Shown here: positions 27,318 through 33,571 of the stretch, one piece after another
Layout of the letters: each line of letters starts with the position of its first letter
How positions within the stretch are numbered: position 1 is the first letter of the stretch
NCBI GenBank assembly: GCA_049999765.1
Contig: JBNGIQ010009260.1
Span: 133,462-167,032 of the forward strand
Length of the DNA stretch: 33,571 bases
Source: Phaeoceros laevis
Lineage: Eukaryota; Anthocerotophyta; Anthocerotopsida; Notothyladales
Direction of reading: 5' to 3'
Translations under genes and position numbers: made by a program
Notes under the pieces: model-generated
Told to the model about the DNA's origin: nothing
What the model saw: the letters and a program-made list of their open reading frames with translations, nothing else
Database searches by the model: none

Positions 27318-28009
27318 GCATGCAAGCAATGAGTCTGCCCCGTTTGATCACCTTCACTGGTCCACTACCTTGTATAGTACTGTAGACCTATATGTTCCTT
27401 ACGAAGTTACTTTGCACAGACATGTTTCAGAAAATTTGCGATGTTCACAGATTGTCCTCCCTAGTAAGAATTTCATGAGAAAGCCCCTCAATGAATGACT
27501 GCTACATCCTGTATGGAAGCAAAGAAACTACGATTCCTTCTCACTCCACTTTCATTCGAACCAGTTCACCCACGTTGCGATACTCAGAGACACGAGTTAC
27601 ATTCCAAAGAACTTAAAGCTTGTCATCAATGCATCCTTGAAAATTTGTACTGACAGCTGAATGCTGGCCATCTTGCCTCCTATTGATGCAGCAAAACAAA
27701 TCTACCTGTTGCATTCCGGTCGAAAAGCCTTCGTCAATATGCCCACTGTCTTCTTCGCCATGTCGGCATGAACCCAAGCATATCATCCACCAAAACTGGA
27801 TCCCATTCCTGAAGGCATAGAAAGAGAATCTTCCTACCACTATCTACTCTTTTTTAGTCATCAATTATGCAAAGTTGCAAACCCTTCTACTCAGCCATAA
27901 CTTCTTAGGAGCAGCAGATCAATAGACTTTCATCCATTCATGAAGAGCCGGGAGCGGGGGTGGGGGGGGAGGGCCTTACCTCACCTCCCTTCACGAATCC
28001 AGATCAGAT
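27318..28009. other. gene-free stretch with a dispersed repeat
   Basis: No supported gene. From about 27612 to 27740 the sequence resembles 33010-33125 (AAGCTTGTCATnAAT, then CTGnnCATCTTGCCT, TTGATGCA, TGCATTCC, GAAAAGC in the same order). A G-run lies near 27955-27971. This looks like repeat or mobile-element debris between the last HSPA12-like copy and a PPR relic. Confidence 0.55.
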
Positions 28010-28690
28010 TGAAGGCACGCGTGTGAGTCATTGGAGCCAGTGATCCCTGAATGCAGCTGCCTGCCCTGCTGCACAGCACCAGCACTTGTACAAGCCGTCA
28101 TTCAGGAGGCAAGCAAACGTAACACTATTCGCTAAAATCAGGCTTCCTGCTCCATACTTGCATTCAGGAGGCAAGCAAACGTAACACTGTTCGCTAAAAT
28201 CAGGCTTCCTGCTCCATACTTGCATACAATGTAAGCGCCTGGGGACCGAGCCCGTGCTCAGCATACCCATTTATCAGAACGTTCCATGTTACAGCATCCC
28301 TTGTGGCAAGACTGTCAAACAGCTTGCGTGCATCTTCCAACTGGCCACATTTTGCATACCCAGCAATCATGGCATTCCATGTCACTACATTCCTTGGGGC
28401 CATACTGTCAAAAACCCTCCGTGCATCTTCCAATTCCCCACATTTGGCATACATCTCCACCAGGCAGGTGAAAAAAAAATTTAAAGCGTTGGGCTGAATG
28501 CCACTCTCCAACACATCAGCATGTACGTGCACCTGCCTGCCAGATTGCACATTTTCCGCTCTTGCACGAGCTTGCAGGGCAGGGAAAAAAATGTGACTAT
28601 CTGCATCCAAACCAGAGCTGCGCATCTCATTGTACAGTTGAATGGCCACAATAGGTTTCTCCTGTTCAGCATGTGCAGATATTCTTCTTC
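28010..28690 (-). pseudogene. PPR gene relic with internal 62-bp duplication
   Basis: Minus strand. From about 28680 it encodes ISAHAEQEKPIVAIQLYNEM, then PPR motifs LVEMYAKCGELEDARRVFDSM, NVVTWNAMIAGYAKCGQLED and AVTWNVLINGYAEHG. At 28223-28099 a 62-bp segment is present twice in tandem, which throws the frame. Beyond it LANSVTFACLL and, in another frame, TACTSAGAVQQGRQLHSG carry on the PPR pattern before fading near 28010. No E or DYW domain and no proper start are seen. It is an isolated fragment of a PLS-type gene, unrelated in detail to the tandem PPR copies. Confidence 0.8.
28099..28223 (+). repeat. 62-bp tandem duplication in a PPR relic
   Basis: CATTCAGGAGGCAAGCAAAC starts at 28099 and again at 28161. 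The copies differ at one visible base (ACTATTC against ACTGTTC), so the event is young relative to the decay of the gene around it. Confidence 0.92.
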
Positions 28691-28719
28691 TTCTTCAACC
28701 TCCATCTAACCAGAGTTAC

Positions 28720-29101
28720 AACCTCTCACACGTGAGAGAAGGGCCGGAGTTCAAGGCACAAAACTCTGAAGGGCCGGAGTTCAAGGCACAAAGAATGCTG
28801 TCGTCTCGTCTCATGTAGTTAAAACTTAGGTGGGTGGAAGCCGTACCGAGTGCGTGTGGCCCCAAAGCTCTGGACAAAACTAGTTCTGGTATTCACGATC
28901 GTCTCAAGTTGCTGGGAGACTGCGGCTGCATTGGCGCATCTGCGCACCTCGACAGTGGGCAGTCCAATTGACTGTGTGTGAACTGCTGTCGGAAGATGGC
29001 AACGCACGGTACTTGGGGATGCTGCCAAGCTGGCAGGTTTCAATATTTTCATCGGCGCACGCTTGGATCTTTCAGCTGGCATTTAGTGAAGAATTGTCAG
29101 T
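28720..29101 (+). promoter_or_regulatory. upstream region of the S9 peptidase gene
   Basis: A perfect inverted repeat CTCTCAC-AC-GTGAGAG at 28723-28738 contains a CACGTG G-box (28729-28734), a common plant bZIP/bHLH site. Next to it GGGCCGGAGTTCAAGGCACA is repeated at 28741 and 28771 (30-bp period). An ATG at 28996 could open a further 5' exon with a targeting peptide, but I could not join one with confidence. The regulatory role is inference. Confidence 0.35.
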
Positions 29102-32100
29102 ATGAGTAATTGTTATTGCAACTGCTCATTGTTGTTCCCTGACATTGCCCCAGATATCGTCCCAGCTGAAGTGATATTTGGATACCAGAAAGAGCAGCCC
29201 AGATTGTCAGCAGATGGAAAAATGTTGGCGTACCTTGCTCCCTGCCCCCGTGGTGTCTCCAATGTGGTAACGACTGCCGTTGTTTGTGGTGCTGACTTGA
29301 ATTCAGGGCCACTGCCTTCAGCTAGAATGATTTTTTTGCCCTGGTGCAGTTTGTGAGGCCACTGGACGGTGGAGAAGAGGAGGCCAAGCAGGTCACAAAC
29401 GAAACCCACCGAGGAGTACGTTTCTGAACCGGGAGTAATGATTGACAGTCAAGTCATATGACAAACCAGCCCAGCGGAGTTGCAAATTGTTCCTCTGGGT
29501 GCTTGATTTTGTTGGCATTGGGTGTTGAAGGTTCGCTGGTTCATTTGGAGCCCATCTGCAGAGTACATCATATACAAGCAAGATCAAGGAGGTTGTGCAG
29601 TCTTGTGTTTTGAGCTGAGTTACCTGTCCTTGAACCCTTCTGCATATTATCTTAAGCCACCTGACCATGCTAAGATGACAGGCGACGAGGAATGGCATCA
29701 CTACGCTGTAGAATTAGCTAGTGGTGACATCAAAGATCTCACGCCTTTCGAGAATGTTCACACGAGACTCATTCCGAGTGCCATTAGCGGGGCACGTCCG
29801 TATGAGCTCTGCTTTTGTATCAACCTACGATCCAAGGAGGACTTTGACGTGGTAAGATCTCTCAAAAAACGACTTGTTTCCTGTGCAACATGTGGCCTTT
29901 GCTGGAAAAAGATGACTTTGAGAAATGGGCTACTTTGGTTTGCAGCATCGAATCAATATAAAGACAGGAGAAGCAGTTTTGGACACTGAGAACCCTGGGG
30001 ACGTCTCCGATTGGATGAGTGACGGTGATGGTGTGATTCGAGGAGCGTTAGCCTACGATCTTTCGGACGGTAGCAACACCATCCGAGTTAGGGACTCCGC
30101 AGAGTCTCCCTGGAGGGATGTGTTGCATTGGTCTTCACAGGAGGAGGGCGGGATGGTAAAGTTCTAGAGGTTGTGTTTAGTGGATCACACAAGCTGGCAT
30201 GAAGTGAGGATATCAGTTGTGGCCAACGTTGGGACCTCGTCTATGATGCTTCTTCAGGTTAGCTTTGCGAAGGAGCCTAATCAGATGTACATTCTGTCGT
30301 CCCTGGACAGTGAAACAACCCGACTGCTGCTGGTACAGCCCCTCCTCCTGTATCTCAGTTTTGTGAAGCTTGCTAGAACACAGGGTGGCTGATTCCACTC
30401 TCCTGCTGTGTGAATGCTGTTTAATTCTATTTGCGTTTGCAGATGAGCACTGAGGACGGGTCGATCGCAAAAGTAGTTGCATCAGATCCAAAATGTGATG
30501 TGCTTGGCATCAAATTTGACCTTTCAAAGGCTCTCCTGATGGACTTCAGAACAAAGGAGTACCAAGCTGTGGGCTTCTTTTATGATCGGCTTCGCTGGGA
30601 AGTTCTTAGTCCAAGGTGGAAGTTGTTTCCCATCTGTTTCATGTTTGAGTTCCTGCATCGCTGGGTGGGGGACAGTCTGGTTATGCAGCAGTGGATGATG
30701 GCCTCATGTTTCTACTCGTGTGCAGTGTGCAGGCAGATTTCGACTTGTTGCTAGGCTTCAAGGAAGGTGGACATATGTTCATAGGGAGTAGGGATCGTAC
30801 AGATACAAGGTCAGCTGCAAGAGCTGACCTTTTTCTCGTCCAAAATGATACAGGCGAGTGTGATGAGCTAACATGGTGGGTGGCCGTGCTGGCAGGTGGG
30901 TGATAACCTACGAATTTGACAACAAGAGTGCAGAAAGCTATGTGTATGACAGGAGATCGAAAACCATGACTCTGCTGTTCCACCATCACGAGAAGCTGAA
31001 CGAGTGAGTGGAGTCTCTTGCTCGCTGATGCATGTGTAGGCGGTTGTTTGTCAGCTGAAGGACGTGTGGGTTTACGTGCAGATACCGACTGGGGAGCATG
31101 CATCCCAAGTTTATCAAGTCTAGAGATGGGCTTGATCTCCTTATCTACCTCACTCTACCTGCAGATGAGGAGGTAAAGCTCGGGCACTAAACAGTGTGCA
31201 GCCTCTTTGTTGCTTGTTTGTGCATCTTGTAGTTGAGCTATGTTTATGAATCACCAACAATTTATTACTGGTGAGTCTTAAGGCAAGGTGGCTGTCGCAT
31301 GGCAGGCAGAGAAGTTGCCTCTTGTGCTGAGAATACACGGCGGACCATGGTTCCGTGACTGGTGGGGCTTGGACTGTGAAGCCCAGTTTTTTGCGAGTCG
31401 TGGTTATGGTGAGACAGTCATTTTAGTGAAAAATGAAGCGTTGAGTAGCTGCTTTTTGTTGGTTGCCAATAAGTCGTGCAGCACAACTAATCACTGTGTT
31501 GTACAGCATGCATCCAAGTGCAGTACAGGGGATCAGCTGGATTCGGCAAAACATTTCTCCATGCTGGAGATAAACAGTGGGCGGCCAATATGCAGGTATG
31601 ATGATGATGATGGCGAAGGTATCGTTTTGATCGCGCCTGAAGACGAACAACCGTGATCGGACAGGTAGTAAACACTTCAACATGAAAAGGTTAATGTGGG
31701 TGTTGCGGGTGGCAGAATGACATCACGGATGCTGTGCTGTGGGCCGTGAGCCAAGGCATAGTGGACAAGGAGCGCGTTGCCATCACAGGCATCTCCTTCG
31801 GCGGGTTCTGCACCCTGGCCGGCATTACCTTCACCCCAGGTTGATTCCAGTCTTCCAATTGGTGACGGCACGTCGGAAGTCCTAAGCTCATGGAATGGCT
31901 CGGAGCTGTGTGTGTGTCTGTGCAGAGTTATACAAATGTGCGGCTGAACTGGTCGGCCCATCTCAGATGTTCACAGTGACCACGAAGATCGTGCCATATT
32001 GGTAAGATGGTCATGCTGGAATGCTCCTCGGACTAGGCAGTGGCAATTCAAATGTCAGCATAAAATTGGCAGCTGTCTGTGGTGAAGGAAGCCGAGACGG

Positions 32101-32723
32101 AAGCTTTTGAACGACCGTGTTATCGACGTGACCAAAGACGAGGAGCTGAACAGGGCTCGGTCACCTGTTTTCCATGTATGTATGGCTTCATCGCTGTGTG
32201 TGCGTGGCTGGAAAAAGCAAAACCGTGAGCTAGCTGCGTCTGGGTCTGTGCCAGGTGCAAAATGTTGCGGTCCCCCTGCTCATGGCACATGGCGGCAACG
32301 ACATAATTGTGAACCCTGGTGAGAGTGTCCAAATGTACGAGGTATGTGTAAGTCGAGGAGGCGATGGAGATTAGAGGTGTTTTGCTGTTTCAGAGCATGT
32401 GATGTGGTGGTGGTGGTGGTGGCAGGCTCTGAATGCGCATGGCAAGCAGGTGGAATACCTGATCTACAAAGATGAGGTGCATGTAGTATGTTAGTGTTAG
32501 CTAGCTGCTCTGCTTTGAGAGGCGTCCCTGCGTGACTGGCTGATGGAATGGGAGAATCTGGCAGGGGCACTTTCTGGAGCGGCCTCAGAACAAAATGGAC
32601 TGGTTCTGGAGAGTAGAGAAGCTCCTCCACAAGTGCTTGGGAGGGCGGCGGCTGGGTCCCCCTCCCCCGCTTGTCAATTCTGGAGCCGTTCTGGTGTCTC
32701 GGCCGCTTCCACTACTATCTTAA
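29102..32723 (+). CDS. S9-family (prolyl oligopeptidase-type) serine peptidase, 18 exons
   Basis: Exons: 29102-29266, 29350-29415, 29531-29591, 29682-29851, 29946-30155, 30258-30332, 30443-30615, 30726-30809, 30896-31003, 31082-31172, 31306-31408, 31507-31595, 31716-31839, 31926-32001, 32088-32175, 32255-32341, 32426-32476, 32565-32723. They sum to 1980 bp with matching phases: 659 residues, no break. The N-terminal half is a beta-propeller-like domain ([52 protein letters not shown]). The C-terminal half is an alpha/beta hydrolase: [13 protein letters not shown] (412-416 near the oxyanion hole), nucleophile Ser492 in GISFGG, Asp577 in HGGND, His609 in DEGHF. It therefore resembles acylaminoacyl-peptidase or S9C-like enzymes that cleave oligopeptides. 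The start is the least certain part: an upstream targeting exon may exist. The junction into exon 15 (acceptor GAAG) is weaker than the rest. Confidence 0.85.
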
Positions 32724-33571
32724 TAACACTCTCCTCCAAAGATGTGCTGCCGAGGCCACAAGAGGAGGGATATCGGCTCTGCTGCAGACAGAAAGCAAGC
32801 CTTGCCTAGGCTCCTTTATGGAGATTAGCACCGGGTAGCACATTACTACCAACGCCGGGTAGCACATTATGCCTGCAAGTCACGGGATTACGCTCATAAT
32901 CCCGGGGCGAGCGCGGGCTTTATAACAAGCCGGTTTCCTTTAATACACCATCCAAAGATTTTAGAGCTTGTCGTGCTCGGATGTACGAGTTACCGTCCAA
33001 AGTAGCTCCAAAGATGGTAGAAGCTTGTCATGAATCCGCCCTTGTAAAGCTCAATGCTGCTCATCTTGCCTTCCTTTGATGCATAAAAACACGTCTACTT
33101 CATGCATTCCAGGGAAAAGCTCTACATAAGCTCTACATCGGATTGACCACCAAAGACACCTGTAGATAAGCTTTTCGATAAGCTTTTAGATGTAGTGAGT
33201 GGAGAAGCTTAGGCTATCTATGTAGAAGCTGCGTTTAACAAGCCATGTATGAAGCCGATTTAAAGCCGATAAGCATGCGAGTGCACTACTTCCGCAACCC
33301 TTCTCGTGATCAGAGCACGGGTTGGCGTGACCTGGGCCGAAATCCAAGGATATGCAGTTTCCGCCCTAGGTTTGATATTCAACCTTGGTGCCGGAAGGTT
33401 AGTTGCAACTAACCTTCCTGCACCTCCACCTGTAATGAGATCAATTTGGCCTAGTTTTGCTTTTGAAGCTTTTGTTTTAGGTCATTCTGGAACTCTCTAT
33501 TATACCCTTGGATACATATTGTCTAAGTATTTGAGTTCTATCCATAGTGCCCGGGAGCGCCGCTTCCTACC
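32724..33571. other. repeat-rich gene-free end of the window
   Basis: No coding region is supported. CCGGGTAGCACATTA is repeated in tandem near 32831-32867. An 8-bp inverted repeat CGGGATTA-CGCTCA-TAATCCCG follows at about 32883-32904. Two related segments (CCAAAGATTTTAGAGCTTGTC and CCAAAGATGGTAGAAGCTTG) lie about 60 bp apart near 32950 and 33010. 33010-33125 matches 27612-27740. AAGCTT and CTACAT motifs recur to about 33240. This is probably mobile-element debris of unknown class. Confidence 0.55.

Noticed and set aside
1-33571. tRNA, rRNA, CRISPR or prokaryotic operon signals
   Set aside because: No cloverleaf, rRNA-like block or regularly spaced repeat array was seen; spliced genes mark the window as eukaryotic nuclear DNA.

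Overview
The window is nuclear DNA of a land plant, most likely a seedless one (hornwort, lycophyte or fern grade). Three points support this. It carries several PLS-class pentatricopeptide repeat (PPR) genes and relics, some with DYW cytidine-deaminase ends, a family that expands where organelle RNA editing is heavy. Its genes have short GT-AG introns, mostly 80-120 bp. It has plant-type genes: a CML21-like EF-hand protein and a GIL1/IRKI-like DUF641 protein. The species cannot be fixed from sequence alone. Three runs of N mark assembly joins at 3109-3118, 13170-13179 and 25407-25506.

Layout. 1-837: 3' end of a DYW PPR gene. 1560-1625: a relic of a PPR 5' intron. 1819-3690 (minus): decayed PPR gene. 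3757-4150 (plus): PPR E-domain relic, abutting a PHD-finger ORF (4155-4499) that looks retroelement-derived, then a CTG-rich repeat. 5766-6747: four-exon, four-EF-hand, CML21-like gene. 7205-12918 and 13418-18357: two tandem copies of one module, a PPR-DYW gene followed by an HSPA12-like Hsp70 gene. 18974-21131 (minus): third HSPA12-like copy, a pseudogene. 21388-23211: GIL1/IRKI-like gene. 23810-24729 (minus) and 25048-27317 (plus): two more HSPA12-like copies, head to head. 28010-28690 (minus): PPR relic. 29102-32723: 18-exon S9 prolyl-oligopeptidase-type serine peptidase that assembles without a frame break. 32724-33571: repeat-rich DNA.

Two points stand out. First, the tandem modules have decayed reciprocally: in the first the PPR gene is intact and the HSPA12-like gene is broken, while in the second the PPR gene is broken and the HSPA12-like gene is intact. 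Of five HSPA12-like copies only one (16169-18357) is unbroken as sequenced. Second, when a short 5' intron is removed from the intact PPR gene, its N-terminus becomes a segment resembling the PDF motif of the OSB organellar single-stranded-DNA-binding proteins, giving an apparent PDF-PPR-DYW fusion. Three of its PLS units also carry a similar charged insertion.

The genes do not form a pathway. The PPR proteins would act on organelle RNA, the HSPA12-like proteins are atypical Hsp70 ATPases of unknown role here, and the others are unrelated neighbours. The window is best read as a birth-and-death cluster. All exon boundaries come from reading frame, splice signals and paralogue or family agreement; no transcript or database search was available.
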